Below, piece by piece: positions 9,950 through 18,540 of a stretch of DNA of 64,000 nt (position 1 is its first letter; the number at the start of each line of letters is the position of its first letter). Location: contig JAFLTQ010000004.1 in the NCBI GenBank assembly GCA_022510385.1, forward strand, positions 62,001 through 126,000, in the 5' to 3' direction. A program made the position numbers and the translations under genes. This DNA comes from Muribaculaceae bacterium (GTDB lineage Bacteria > Bacteroidota > Bacteroidia > Bacteroidales > Muribaculaceae). The notes below the pieces were generated by a model that worked only from the letters and a program-made list of their open reading frames with translations, did not search any database and was not told where the DNA came from.

Positions 9950-9973
9950 TTTAATTGCACAGGTGCAATTAAA
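9950..9973. promoter_or_regulatory. perfect 11-bp inverted repeat, candidate operator
   Basis: TTTAATTGCAC (9950-9960) and GTGCAATTAAA (9963-9973) are exact reverse complements separated by AG. The element lies between divergent sdaA and the TonB receptor and covers the likely -33 region of both. It has no following T-run, so an operator for a dimeric regulator is a better reading than a terminator. The regulator is unknown. Confidence 0.55.
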
Positions 9974-9985
9974 AAAGTAGATTTG
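9954..9985 (+). promoter_or_regulatory. promoter of the TonB-dependent receptor gene
   Basis: TAGATTTG at 9978-9985 fits the -7 box, with ATTG at 9954-9957 as a -33 element 20 nt upstream. The -7 box ends only 4 nt before the ATG at 9990, which predicts a leaderless or nearly leaderless transcript. Confidence 0.5.
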
Positions 9986-9989
9986 CGTG

Positions 9990-12227
9990 ATGAAACACAG
10001 GTTCTTAACTTTCATAGCAGGTGTGGTAACTTTTCTGCCACTATTTAGCGGGGAAACTGCCATGGAAGATTCGTTGTATGTGACTCTGAAAGAAATCAAT
10101 ATCACAAGTATAAAGCAGACCGAGAGGCTTGATGATGAGCCGGAGGCTTCGACAGTTTTGTCAGGCAAAGAATTGGAGCAGAATGGCATTGTGACTATGC
10201 GGGGAGTATCTGATGTGGTGCCCAATTTCTTTATGCCGGATTATGGTTCAAGAATCACATCAACAATCTACGTCAGAGGTATAGGCGCCAGAATGGATCA
10301 TCCGGCGGTGGGCTTGAATGTTGATAATGTTCCTTATCTCAACAAAGATGCATATGATTTCGATATAAGCGATATTGCATCGGTTGTCATGCTGCGTGGC
10401 CCTCAATCAACTCTTTATGGACGTAACACGATGGGAGGAGTAATCAACATCACGACGCTTTCCCCATTCTCATTTCAGGGATGGAGAGCTTACTTGGAAG
10501 GAGGACTGGGAGGACGGATAAGGGCTAATCTTGGATGGTATTATAAATTTTCATCAAAAAGCGCTCTTTCAATCTCCGGAGATTACGGACATCTGGAGGG
10601 TTTCTTCAGAAACGAATATAACAATAAAAAAATTGACAAGGAGAATAGTTTTTCCCTTCGTTCAAAATTTCAGTATCATCCGTTCTCAAATTTGAGAATC
10701 CAGAATGTAATAGGGGCGAATATACTTCGGCAGGGGGGTTATCCCTACGAATATGTCGGCACGGGGAGAATTGAATATAACGATACTTGCTTCTATCGCC
10801 GATTCACTTTTACAGATGGCTTGACAATTGCTTACGAACATTCCCGTTTTTCACTGACATCCATTTCATCTGTGCAGCACATTAATGACAATATGACTCT
10901 TGATCAGGATTTCTTACCTGAGAGTTACTTCACCTTGACACAGAAAAAAAGAGAGACCTCCTTAACGGAAGAAGTTGTGTTAAAAGGTAGTGTTGCCAAA
11001 GGAAGTTACAATTGGATAACAGGAGGTATGTTCTTTTATAAAGACTTGGATATGAGAGCTCCTGTGACTTTCAAGGATGTAGGTATCCGTGAATTGATAG
11101 AGGACCATCGCAATAATTCAAATCTCAGTTACCCTATAAGTTGGGACAGCAGGCTTTTTACTCTTAACAGTAATTTCAAGATTCCCACATATGGACTTGC
11201 GCTTTATCATGAATCGGAATACAGTTTGGGGAATTGGGATTTCGTGGCGGGTCTAAGGCTCGACTATGAACGTGCCGATATGGATTTCCGCAGTTTTTGC
11301 AAAACCGGATATGAGATTTATCATAAGAATGAAAATGGCCTTGAACCTTACCGCCATGTGGATATAGATATCGATGACAGAGGAAAAATAAAAAAGGATT
11401 TTCTGACCCTGTTGCCTAAGTTTGCTGTTGTTTATAAATTTAAGGAGCGTGGGAGCCTTTATGCCAAAGTGACAAAGGGATATAAAGCAGGCGGCTTTAA
11501 TACTCAGATGTTTAGCGATGTTTTGCAACAAAGGTTAATGGGTATAATGGGAATAGGAAGCCAATATGATGTGGAGGATATAGTTGCATATAAGCCGGAG
11601 AAAAGCTGGAATTATGAGATAGGGGCTCATTTGAGATTTCAGGAAATAGGTTTGAATCTGGAGTTGACTACATTCTTTATAGATTGTCACGACCAACAGT
11701 TGACAATGTTCCCTGACGGCACAACAACAGGACGAATAATGACAAATGCAGGCAGAACACGAAGTTTCGGAGGGGAATTCGCCGGACAGTTGCATTTGAA
11801 CCGACATTGGGATTTTAATCTGAGTTATGGTTATACAAATGCACGCTTCCTTGAATTTTTTAACGGTATAAAAGATTTTGCAGGGAAAAGATTGCCTTAC
11901 GTACCATCCAATACTCTTTTCGGCCAGTTGTTATATAATCTCAGTTTATCTACGCAAAAATTCTCTCAACTGATTTTTGATGTAAATATGCGAGGCACCG
12001 GTTCGATTTATTGGAACGAGGAGAATACACTGCGCCAAAAATTCTATGCCCAATTAGGAGCATCGGTCACATGGCAATGGAATAACTGGGAATTTAAGTT
12101 ATGGGGTCGAAATTTGACCGATACAAATTATTATACGTTTTATTTTATTTCAATGGGGAATGAGTTTTTGCAGCGAGGAAGGCCTATAGAGGCCGGAGTG
12201 TCGGTGAGATGGAACTTTAACTCCTAA
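9990..12227 (+). CDS. TonB-dependent outer-membrane receptor
   Basis: This roughly 745-residue protein has an N-terminal signal peptide (MKHRFLTFIAGVVTFLPLFS). A plug domain follows (about 30-155) with VVPNFFMPDYGSR, STIYVRGIG and the plug/barrel signature RGPQSTLYGRNTMGGVINI. A 22-strand-type barrel comes next, with TKGYKAGGFNTQMF and a C-terminal GRNLTDTNYYTF and final aromatic-rich strand ending in RWNFNS. It belongs to the siderophore/cobalamin type, without the N-terminal carboxypeptidase-like domain of SusC proteins and without a SusD partner. The ligand is unknown. An in-frame GTG at 9987 precedes the ATG. The stop overlaps the convergent DUF3822-like gene by 4 nt. Confidence 0.92.
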   Translation: MKHRFLTFIAGVVTFLPLFSGETAMEDSLYVTLKEINITSIKQTERLDDEPEASTVLSGKELEQNGIVTMRGVSDVVPNFFMPDYGSRITSTIYVRGIGARMDHPAVGLNVDNVPYLNKDAYDFDISDIASVVMLRGPQSTLYGRNTMGGVINITTLSPFSFQGWRAYLEGGLGGRIRANLGWYYKFSSKSALSISGDYGHLEGFFRNEYNNKKIDKENSFSLRSKFQYHPFSNLRIQNVIGANILRQGGYPYEYVGTGRIEYNDTCFYRRFTFTDGLTIAYEHSRFSLTSISSVQHINDNMTLDQDFLPESYFTLTQKKRETSLTEEVVLKGSVAKGSYNWITGGMFFYKDLDMRAPVTFKDVGIRELIEDHRNNSNLSYPISWDSRLFTLNSNFKIPTYGLALYHESEYSLGNWDFVAGLRLDYERADMDFRSFCKTGYEIYHKNENGLEPYRHVDIDIDDRGKIKKDFLTLLPKFAVVYKFKERGSLYAKVTKGYKAGGFNTQMFSDVLQQRLMGIMGIGSQYDVEDIVAYKPEKSWNYEIGAHLRFQEIGLNLELTTFFIDCHDQQLTMFPDGTTTGRIMTNAGRTRSFGGEFAGQLHLNRHWDFNLSYGYTNARFLEFFNGIKDFAGKRLPYVPSNTLFGQLLYNLSLSTQKFSQLIFDVNMRGTGSIYWNEENTLRQKFYAQLGASVTWQWNNWEFKLWGRNLTDTNYYTFYFISMGNEFLQRGRPIEAGVSVRWNFNS

Positions 12228-12955
12228 TATAAGTATTCTATATTCACTCTCTCTTTAGATACTGCATAAGCGGATAACAACCTTTCGACCATCTCATCAA
12301 TATTTTCCTGATTTGAAACAGGATGGGTTGAAGCGGAAATTAAACGGTTGGCATCAAGAAGAATGAGGTCGATTTCATTGCCTCTATTATTTAAAAAAAG
12401 AGAAAGTCGGGCATTTGATTTTCTTAACCTCTTGACAAGTTGCATAAGGTTACATGTGATACGTGCTCCCGGGAAAGAACGTAACAACAGAGATTTGACT
12501 CCCGGGGCAAGGCTCCAAACGGCTGTTATATCGTTATCCCGATCATTCATAATGTCTTCATCGAGAGATGGGAACACTTTTTTGTATAAATCCTCTTCAG
12601 CAGAATTTTTTTCTTCAGCAATATCAGTGGGAATAAAAAGTGTCAGAGGATCGAAAATGGTGATGGTAGTAGCGAAGTCGTCAAGAAGCCTCGGATTATT
12701 ATAGATTGCCTCTTCAATATTTTCGCGCAATTTTTCTTTGTCAGGTTGCCAGGAAACATTGCACAGAGGTTGAGGAGGCAGCTCCGGATGGATAGTATTA
12801 TTTAGTTCTGCCTGAAGACCTGAGAGCCCGATGTTGAGAATCAGGCGCCATTGACCTGTATCGGCAAAATCAGCAGCAGTCAATTGATACATTGGATAAG
12901 CAGTTTTTGGTTTTATTGAAAAAAAGGTCAGGACATTTCTCCGCAAAGATTGCAT
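12224..12955 (-). CDS. DUF3822-like protein of unknown function
   Basis: This 243-residue soluble protein resembles the Bacteroidota family DUF3822. It shows WRLILNIGLSGLQAEL near the N-terminus and YNNPRLLDDFATTITIFDPLTLFIPTDI in the middle. The start is uncertain: ATG 12955 overlaps asparaginase by 28 nt, and ATG 12892 would leave a 35-nt gap. As I remember the family, members are somewhat longer and often sit beside rsmD. Here the protein ends where the TonB receptor ends, and no rsmD is visible. It may therefore be slightly truncated. The function is not known. Confidence 0.6.
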   Translation of the reverse strand: MQSLRRNVLTFFSIKPKTAYPMYQLTAADFADTGQWRLILNIGLSGLQAELNNTIHPELPPQPLCNVSWQPDKEKLRENIEEAIYNNPRLLDDFATTITIFDPLTLFIPTDIAEEKNSAEEDLYKKVFPSLDEDIMNDRDNDITAVWSLAPGVKSLLLRSFPGARITCNLMQLVKRLRKSNARLSLFLNNRGNEIDLILLDANRLISASTHPVSNQENIDEMVERLLSAYAVSKERVNIEYLY

Positions 12956-13971
12956 TGCATATAGTGGGCCACTTCATCGTGTCTTAGTCCACGTCCGAGA
13001 AGATACATCAATTTGGTAATTGCTGCTTCAGTTGTGAGATCGTGACCGGGCACGACGCCTGTTTGAGCCAATCCGAGGCCGTTTCTATATCTATTGGGCA
13101 TAACTTCCCCGTTAGGACATTGGGTTATATTGACAACAACTATTCCCTTTTCAACTGCGCTACGCAAAGCTTCGGAAAGCCATCTCTCAGCCGGGGCGTT
13201 GCCGGCACCAAAAGTTTTTAATATCACTCCTTTCAGACCCGGAGTTGAAAGGAGATGTCTGACCACATTCTCTTGTATTCCCGGGAAAAGATCAAGACAA
13301 ACAATGTTTGTATCCATGGCATAATGCACATCGATAGGGGAATCTTTGACGGGACTTCTCCAAAGGGCCTCTTTATTAAATGTTATACCCAGACCTATTT
13401 TTGCCAGTTCGGGATAGTTGTTACTTAGGAAAGCATCAAAATTGTCGGCACTTTTCTTGGTACTTCTATTACCGCGCCAAAGAAAATTTTCGAAAAGGAT
13501 GGCCACTTCTCTGACCATAGGACGTCCGTCGGTATCTTTGGCTGCTGCAATCTGCAGAGCGGTAATCAGGTTTTCCTCGCCGTCTGTCCTGACTTCCCCG
13601 ATCGGGAGTTGGCTGCCGGTTATTATCACAGGCTTTGACAGCTGCTGGAGCATGAAACTTAGGGCTGAAGCCGTGTAAGCCATTGTGTCAGTGCCGTGGA
13701 GCACCACGAATCCATCGAAATCCCGATAGTTGCTTTCTATAATCCTGACAATTTGACCCCAATGCTGAGGATTCATATCAGAGGAGTCTATAGGATGGCT
13801 TAATTCTTGATGCACAATATCATAATCAAGCATTTTAAGCTTCGGGACATTATCCAGAAGATGATTGAAATCGAAGGGTTCCAGCGCTTTGGTTTCAGGA
13901 TTCTCCTTCATGCCGATAGTGCCACCGGTATAAATCATCAATATTCTTGGGCGAGAGTTGTTCATATACAT
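12928..13971 (-). CDS. ansA: type I (cytoplasmic) L-asparaginase
   Basis: This enzyme of about 347 residues hydrolyses asparagine to aspartate and ammonia. It has the first catalytic motif ILMIYTGGTIGM near the N-terminus and the second, GFVVLHGTDTMAYTASALSFML, at about 85-105. ITGSQLPIGEVRTDGEENL is typical of type I enzymes. No signal peptide is present, which agrees with a cytoplasmic location. I chose the ATG at 13971 because it overlaps the upstream stop by one base (TAATG), a translational-coupling arrangement. An in-frame ATG at 13992 would add seven residues, and one at 13965 would remove two. Confidence 0.93.
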   Translation of the reverse strand: MYMNNSRPRILMIYTGGTIGMKENPETKALEPFDFNHLLDNVPKLKMLDYDIVHQELSHPIDSSDMNPQHWGQIVRIIESNYRDFDGFVVLHGTDTMAYTASALSFMLQQLSKPVIITGSQLPIGEVRTDGEENLITALQIAAAKDTDGRPMVREVAILFENFLWRGNRSTKKSADNFDAFLSNNYPELAKIGLGITFNKEALWRSPVKDSPIDVHYAMDTNIVCLDLFPGIQENVVRHLLSTPGLKGVILKTFGAGNAPAERWLSEALRSAVEKGIVVVNITQCPNGEVMPNRYRNGLGLAQTGVVPGHDLTTEAAITKLMYLLGRGLRHDEVAHYMQCNLCGEMS

Positions 13972-14831
13972 TATAACGTGGGGCGTAGCCATCTAAAACC
14001 GTAGAAATATTGACCTTCCACTTTAAACAGGCGAGAAATAGGATACGGGTCTAATACCACTTCTCCTTTATCTTTAGAGATATGGATAAGGGTTGGCTCG
14101 CCATTTTCACGGGAAATAATTCCAATGTCGTAGATATCAAAATCATCATCCATCGGACACATTAGGATTATATCACCGTCTTGCAACAGTCCTTTTATTT
14201 CTTTGTCGTTGATATTATGTTTCTTTTTATGAGGAATCCTATGGCTCCTGTAACCAAACTCTATTACCTTTATTTTATCCACAATTTCCGGATCAGACAT
14301 TGCAGGGAATTGTTGAGGATGTCTCGAAACATAGTCGAGGGTTTTGGTTTTATAATTTCCGCCGGTTGGATAATCGGTCAGTTCCAGCAGATTCCCTCTA
14401 TAGACGTTATCCCCAATCCAATCCGCCCCATAAAGGAATTGAGAAACAAACCCCTGATCTGTTCCCTTTTTTCGGCTTATATCAATTAGATTTTGTTCAA
14501 AATCATGAATAGTCGGAGCAGATAATTGGGCAGTTTTGGCAGCCGCTAAAACATTATAAATAAATTCTCGCTGATTCAAAGAATCGAGTCTGATGACAAG
14601 AGTCCCGATAGAATCATTATCAGCGGCAGGAGCAAAAGGTATTCCCTGTAGCGCTTTGGCGGCAGCCACAATCCTTTCACCGTAATTATCGCTTACGGAA
14701 GCTTTTTTTACCAGCTCCATTGCTCTTTCAGAATCTTGCGGACAATGATATCTTACTTGGGCTCTTGATAGAGAGGGGATAAAGGCAAGGAGCAGAAGCG
14801 ATATTATATGAATCTTTATAACTTTCATCAT
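13971..14831 (-). CDS. DUF1460 amidase-like secreted protein, probably inactive
   Basis: This 286-residue protein has a signal peptide (hydrophobic 5-22, SRA cleavage site). The body fits the DUF1460 / N-acetylmuramoyl-L-alanine amidase-like family, with QFLYGADWIGDNVYRGNL and LDYVSRHPQQFPAMSD. Active relatives have a D-C-T-T-F motif holding the nucleophilic cysteine after an RLD segment. Here that stretch reads RLDSLNQREF (81-90), with Gln at the Cys position. The later His expected in an x-H-x-G motif reads DIYDIGII, with Asp instead. A histidine in LIHIS is kept. I infer a catalytically dead binding protein in the periplasm. It is translationally coupled to asparaginase. Confidence 0.7.
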   Translation of the reverse strand: MMKVIKIHIISLLLLAFIPSLSRAQVRYHCPQDSERAMELVKKASVSDNYGERIVAAAKALQGIPFAPAADNDSIGTLVIRLDSLNQREFIYNVLAAAKTAQLSAPTIHDFEQNLIDISRKKGTDQGFVSQFLYGADWIGDNVYRGNLLELTDYPTGGNYKTKTLDYVSRHPQQFPAMSDPEIVDKIKVIEFGYRSHRIPHKKKHNINDKEIKGLLQDGDIILMCPMDDDFDIYDIGIISRENGEPTLIHISKDKGEVVLDPYPISRLFKVEGQYFYGFRWLRPTL

Positions 14832-14870
14832 GTTTATAAGTTCGTTACTGCAAAGTTAATAGAAATTAAT

Positions 14871-14878
14871 TATTTTTG
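14871..14878 (+). promoter_or_regulatory. -7 promoter box for the acyltransferase gene
   Basis: TATTTTTG fits TAnnTTTG and ends 4 nt before the ATG at 14883. Only a weak -33 element (TTACTG near 14845-14850) is present. The spacing again predicts a leaderless transcript. Confidence 0.45.
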
Positions 14879-14882
14879 TAGA

Positions 14883-15515
14883 ATGAAACGACAGGAAGTG
14901 ATATTGGCGGGCGCCGGAGGTCATGCTCTTTCTCTTGAAGAATTCGCCGGAGAGAAGATTTTCGGATATCTTGCCTTGAACGAGAACCCGGATTCAGAGA
15001 TGAAATGGCTTGGCACAGACGACCGGCTCCAAGAGTTTATAAGGGAAGGGCATACTTTTCACATTGCATACGTCTATAAGGGTCTTCCTCGCATGGATGG
15101 CCGTGCACGCCTTATCAGGAAATATGAGGATGCAGGTGCGAGATTTGAAACGTTGATTTCGCCATCTTCCATCGTTACAAAAAATTCAAAGATAGGAGAA
15201 GGGTGTGCAGTCATGGCGGGTGCCATAGTCAACCGGGCTACCCTGGGGAGGCATGTGATAATAAATTCGGGAGGAATAGTGGAGCATGATTGCATGATAG
15301 GATGCAACACGTTTATAGGACCCGGAGCTGTTATCGGGGGATTTACCACCATTGGAGAGAATTGTTTTATAGGTTTGGGGGCAAGGATTAGTAACGGGAT
15401 AAAGATAGGTGATAATGTAACGGTTGCTATGGGAGCAATAGTGACCCACGATCTTTTAGAACCGGGAATCTATCACGGGCCGAATCTGAAATTATTTAAA
15501 TTGCCAACAAAGTAA
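14883..15515 (+). CDS. NeuD/PglD-type sugar O- or N-acyltransferase
   Basis: This 210-residue protein starts with a Rossmann-like sugar-binding segment (VILAGAGGHALSLEEF). It continues as a left-handed parallel beta-helix of hexapeptide repeats, with runs such as IGEGCAVMAGAIVNRATLGRH and IGCNTFIGPGAVIGGF. Members acetylate UDP-amino sugars or sialic acid precursors. Here the EFAGEKIFGYLALNE region matches the N-terminal domain. No glycan biosynthesis genes adjoin it, so the acceptor is unknown. The upstream in-frame ATG at 14808 lies within the divergent gene's region and before the promoter box, so I prefer 14883. ispE follows after 16 nt. Confidence 0.8.
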   Translation: MKRQEVILAGAGGHALSLEEFAGEKIFGYLALNENPDSEMKWLGTDDRLQEFIREGHTFHIAYVYKGLPRMDGRARLIRKYEDAGARFETLISPSSIVTKNSKIGEGCAVMAGAIVNRATLGRHVIINSGGIVEHDCMIGCNTFIGPGAVIGGFTTIGENCFIGLGARISNGIKIGDNVTVAMGAIVTHDLLEPGIYHGPNLKLFKLPTK

Positions 15516-15531
15516 ATCTATTCTTTAAGAG

Positions 15532-16422
15532 ATGATAAAGTTTGTAAATGCAAAAATTAATATTGGATTAAATGTTGTGGGTAAACGACCCGACGGATAT
15601 CACAATCTTGAGACCTTCTTTTATCCGGTAGGGATAGAGTGTGGGATGCCACATCAGCCTGAACCATTTGACGATATAATAGAGGTGAGTTATGACCGAG
15701 GGGAAATGAGCGGATGCCGTTTTCAATTTGTGGGTCGCCAGGTAAATTGTCCTCCAAAGAAAAATCTTGTTGTCAAGGCAGCCTCAACTTTTTTAATGAG
15801 ATATAATCAGGACTATGATGATCTTGGAAAGTTTGGCATGTTTGAGATAACTCTCGACAAGCATTTGCCGGACGGAGCCGGGCTTGGCGGAGGTAGTGCA
15901 GACGCATCCTTCACCCTTGAGATGCTTAATGAGGTGACCGGAAACAGATATGGCAGAAAGGAACTTTTGGATATGTCTGTCAAATTGGGGGCTGACTGCC
16001 CATTTTTTCTTTATAACAGACCATGTTTTGCATCCGGAATCGGAGAAGAACTCCAGGAAATTGACTTGGACCTTAAAGGATATACGTTGCTCATAGTGAA
16101 GCCTGACATCAGTGTGTCAACAGCGGAAGCCTTTGCAGGCATCGAACCGAGGGAGCCTGCATTTGACTTGCGATTCCTACCTTATCTTCCTCTTTCTGAA
16201 TGGAAGGATAAGATTGTGAATGATTTTGAAACTACAGTATTCAAGGTTCATCCGGAATTAGAGGTGATAAAGAATGGACTTTATGATTCGGGTGCTGTTT
16301 ATGCCTCTATGAGTGGCAGCGGGTCGGCAATTTATGGCATTTATATGTCTCCGGAGATGGCAATTGCAGAAAGAGAGAGGTTGGAGTCAACCTATCAGGG
16401 CATTTGGTTGTTTGGTTTATAA
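15532..16422 (+). CDS. ispE: 4-diphosphocytidyl-2-C-methyl-D-erythritol kinase
   Basis: This 296-residue GHMP-family kinase phosphorylates CDP-methylerythritol in the non-mevalonate isoprenoid pathway, in the cytoplasm. The N-terminal AKINIGLNVVGKRPDGYHNLETFF is diagnostic. The ATP-binding loop LPDGAGLGGGSADASF is at about 118-133, LGADCPFFLYNRPCFASGIGE carries the substrate contacts, and the C-terminal MSGSGSAIYGI is the third GHMP motif. Length is standard. It follows the acyltransferase closely. Isoprenoids feed the menaquinone side chain, and menF and menG are both in this window but not adjacent. Confidence 0.96.
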   Translation: MIKFVNAKINIGLNVVGKRPDGYHNLETFFYPVGIECGMPHQPEPFDDIIEVSYDRGEMSGCRFQFVGRQVNCPPKKNLVVKAASTFLMRYNQDYDDLGKFGMFEITLDKHLPDGAGLGGGSADASFTLEMLNEVTGNRYGRKELLDMSVKLGADCPFFLYNRPCFASGIGEELQEIDLDLKGYTLLIVKPDISVSTAEAFAGIEPREPAFDLRFLPYLPLSEWKDKIVNDFETTVFKVHPELEVIKNGLYDSGAVYASMSGSGSAIYGIYMSPEMAIAERERLESTYQGIWLFGL

Positions 16423-16510
16423 AGAGCGAAATGAAAAGAGTGAGGATTAATAAAAATCTTAACACTTTTTAAAATTTGGCTTAAAATTTGCAATATAAAA
16501 ACCACACACT

Positions 16511-17182
16511 ATGTCAAAGAAAAATAAAAACAAATTCTACGGTAGAAATATGCACGCAACAAATACATCGTCGCAAGTAGATAATGAAGAAAGAATGGAG
16601 TCCGGCTCAACGCCTGAGGTGGAAACCCCCGATATTGAAGATGTAGAAGCTGAGGAAGTTTCTCTCGAAACTTCGGAAAATGAAGAAGTCTCACAGGATG
16701 AGCAGGCTAAGGTTGCTTGCGAAGAGGTTGAAAAGAAAGTAGCGGAATTGCAGGCTCAATTGGAGAAGGAGAAGAAAGAATATCTTTTCCTGATGGCAGA
16801 ATTTGACAATTTCCGGAAACGCACTTTGAAAGAAAAGAGTGATATAATCAAGAATGCAGGCGAGAATGTATTGAAAGGCTTGCTGCCCATAATGGATGAT
16901 TTCGAAAGAGGCATAAAAGCGGCAGCCAATTCTCCGGAGGCGGATTCTGTGAAAGAGGGAGTGAATTTAATATATAATAAATTTAAGAACTACCTGAGCC
17001 AGAACGGAGTCAAGGAGTTCGATCCTTCTGATGATACTTTTGATGCCGACAAACATGAGGCCATCTCAGTGGTGCCTGTGCCCGATGAAGACAAAAAGGG
17101 AAAGATACTCGACACTGTAGAGAAGGGTTACACAATAAATGATAAGGTGTTACGCCACGCAAAGGTAGTGGTTGGGCAATAA
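16511..17182 (+). CDS. grpE: nucleotide exchange factor GrpE
   Basis: This 223-residue co-chaperone releases ADP from DnaK. The first roughly 75 residues are acidic and probably disordered (Glu-rich from residue 30). A coiled coil follows (about 75-130, EVEKKVAELQAQLEKEKKEY and FDNFRKRTLKEK), then a C-terminal beta domain with HEAISVVPVPDEDKKGKI and VEKGYTINDKVLRHAKVVVG. The N-terminal extension is longer than in E. coli GrpE but common in Bacteroidota. dnaJ follows after 74 nt, so the two co-chaperones of DnaK form one unit. dnaK itself is not in the window, and I see no CIRCE-type element upstream. Confidence 0.95.
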   Translation: MSKKNKNKFYGRNMHATNTSSQVDNEERMESGSTPEVETPDIEDVEAEEVSLETSENEEVSQDEQAKVACEEVEKKVAELQAQLEKEKKEYLFLMAEFDNFRKRTLKEKSDIIKNAGENVLKGLLPIMDDFERGIKAAANSPEADSVKEGVNLIYNKFKNYLSQNGVKEFDPSDDTFDADKHEAISVVPVPDEDKKGKILDTVEKGYTINDKVLRHAKVVVGQ

Positions 17183-17256
17183 AAAAACAGACTTTCTATA
17201 GATGTGAAAAGATAACGGATCGATAGAGAGAAACAAAAGCAAAACGAAAAGGGAAA

Positions 17257-18447
17257 ATGGCAGAGAAAAGAGATTACTACGAAGTGCTTGGAGTGCCAAA
17301 GAATGCAAGCGCCGATGAAATAAAGAAAGCCTACCGTAAGCTGGCGATCAAATATCACCCCGATCGGAATCCTGACGACAAGAATGCAGAGGAAAAATTC
17401 AAGGAGGCAGCCGAGGCCTACGATGTATTGAGTGATGCCGATAAAAGGGCCAAGTATGACCAGTTTGGCCATTCGATGGGTCCGCAAGGTTTCGGAGGCG
17501 GAGGATTCAGTGGCGGCGGAATGTCGATGGAAGATATCTTCGCCCACTTTGGAGATATCTTCGGCGGAAGGATGGGCGGCGGTTTCGGCGGCTTTGGAGG
17601 TTTCGAAGGGGCTACGGGAGCCGGTCGTCGGGCGCGTAAACAGGTTAACAAAGGCACAGACCTTCGTATCACTGTAAAAGTGAATCTCAAAGACATCATG
17701 AATGGTGTTGACAAGAAACTCAAGATCCCTCGTTTGGTTGCTTGCTCAAGCTGTAAGGGCACCGGAGCTAAGGATGGCACTGCTTTCCATACTTGTAATC
17801 ATTGCCATGGCACCGGTCATATCTCTCATGTGGAGCAATCTATATTCGGTCCGATGCAGACGGAATCTGTATGTCCTTCATGTAATGGAGAGGGTAAAAT
17901 AATTTCACAGGCATGTTCAACATGTGGCGGTTCCGGAGTAGAGAAGAAAGAGGAGATAGTAAGTTTCCATATTCCTGCAGGGGTGACCGACGGAATGGTT
18001 CTGACCATGCGTGGCCAGGGAAATGCTCCGCGTCATGGAGGCGTCAACGGAGACCTCTTGATAGTGATCCAGGAGGAAAAGGATCCTGAATTGATAAGAG
18101 ACGGTAATGATTTGATATATAATTTAATGTTGGATATACCAACAGCAGCCTTGGGAGGCAACGCAGAGGTGCCGACAGTAGAGGGACGGGCACGTCTTAA
18201 GATAGCGGCAGGCACTCAGCCGGGCAAGGTATTAAGATTGCGCGGTAAAGGTTTGCCTCAAATGAATAGTAATGTAAAAGGAGATTTATTGGTGAATGTT
18301 ATGGTTTATATTCCCGAGAATCTGACCGATGCTGAAAAAGCGGCAATAGAGAGTTTGAAGAATGCACCTAATGTGGTTCCGACCGAATCAACATCCAGAA
18401 GAATTTTCTCGAGATTGCGCCATATTTTCAACAAAGAGAATTCATAA
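17257..18447 (+). CDS. dnaJ: chaperone protein DnaJ
   Basis: This 396-residue Hsp40 stimulates DnaK ATPase and delivers substrates. The J domain (about 1-72) holds the HPD motif in [11 protein letters not shown] Gly/Phe-rich region (about 75-125) with [11 protein letters not shown] follows. The zinc-finger region (about 160-235) has all four CxxCxGxG repeats: [24 protein letters not shown] and CSTCGGSG. The C-terminal substrate-binding domains follow. It lies directly downstream of grpE and is closed by a strong bidirectional terminator. Confidence 0.97.
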   Translation: MAEKRDYYEVLGVPKNASADEIKKAYRKLAIKYHPDRNPDDKNAEEKFKEAAEAYDVLSDADKRAKYDQFGHSMGPQGFGGGGFSGGGMSMEDIFAHFGDIFGGRMGGGFGGFGGFEGATGAGRRARKQVNKGTDLRITVKVNLKDIMNGVDKKLKIPRLVACSSCKGTGAKDGTAFHTCNHCHGTGHISHVEQSIFGPMQTESVCPSCNGEGKIISQACSTCGGSGVEKKEEIVSFHIPAGVTDGMVLTMRGQGNAPRHGGVNGDLLIVIQEEKDPELIRDGNDLIYNLMLDIPTAALGGNAEVPTVEGRARLKIAAGTQPGKVLRLRGKGLPQMNSNVKGDLLVNVMVYIPENLTDAEKAAIESLKNAPNVVPTESTSRRIFSRLRHIFNKENS

Positions 18448-18467
18448 CAATATCCAGTGATACAAAT

Positions 18468-18510
18468 AAAAACGAAGAACCGGTCAATTAAAAATCGGTT
18501 CTTCGTTTTT
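18468..18510. terminator. bidirectional terminator after dnaJ
   Basis: AAAAACGAAGAACCG (18468-18482) and CGGTTCTTCGTTTTT (18496-18510) are perfect 15-bp arms with a 13-nt loop. They are flanked by A on one side and T on the other. It serves dnaJ and the convergent small membrane protein gene. Confidence 0.88.
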
Positions 18511-18540
18511 TCTGTAAATTTCCGAATCGTGAATTGACTA

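Noticed and set aside
9987-9989. GTG start codon for the TonB receptor
   Set aside because: The ATG three bases later gives the same signal peptide without a rare start, and both lie at the predicted transcription start. ATG is simpler.
16423-16510. Terminator between ispE and grpE
   Set aside because: The imperfect repeat around AAAAGAGTGAGGATT and AATCTTAACACTTTTT needs several bulges and lacks GC pairs, so it is not convincing.
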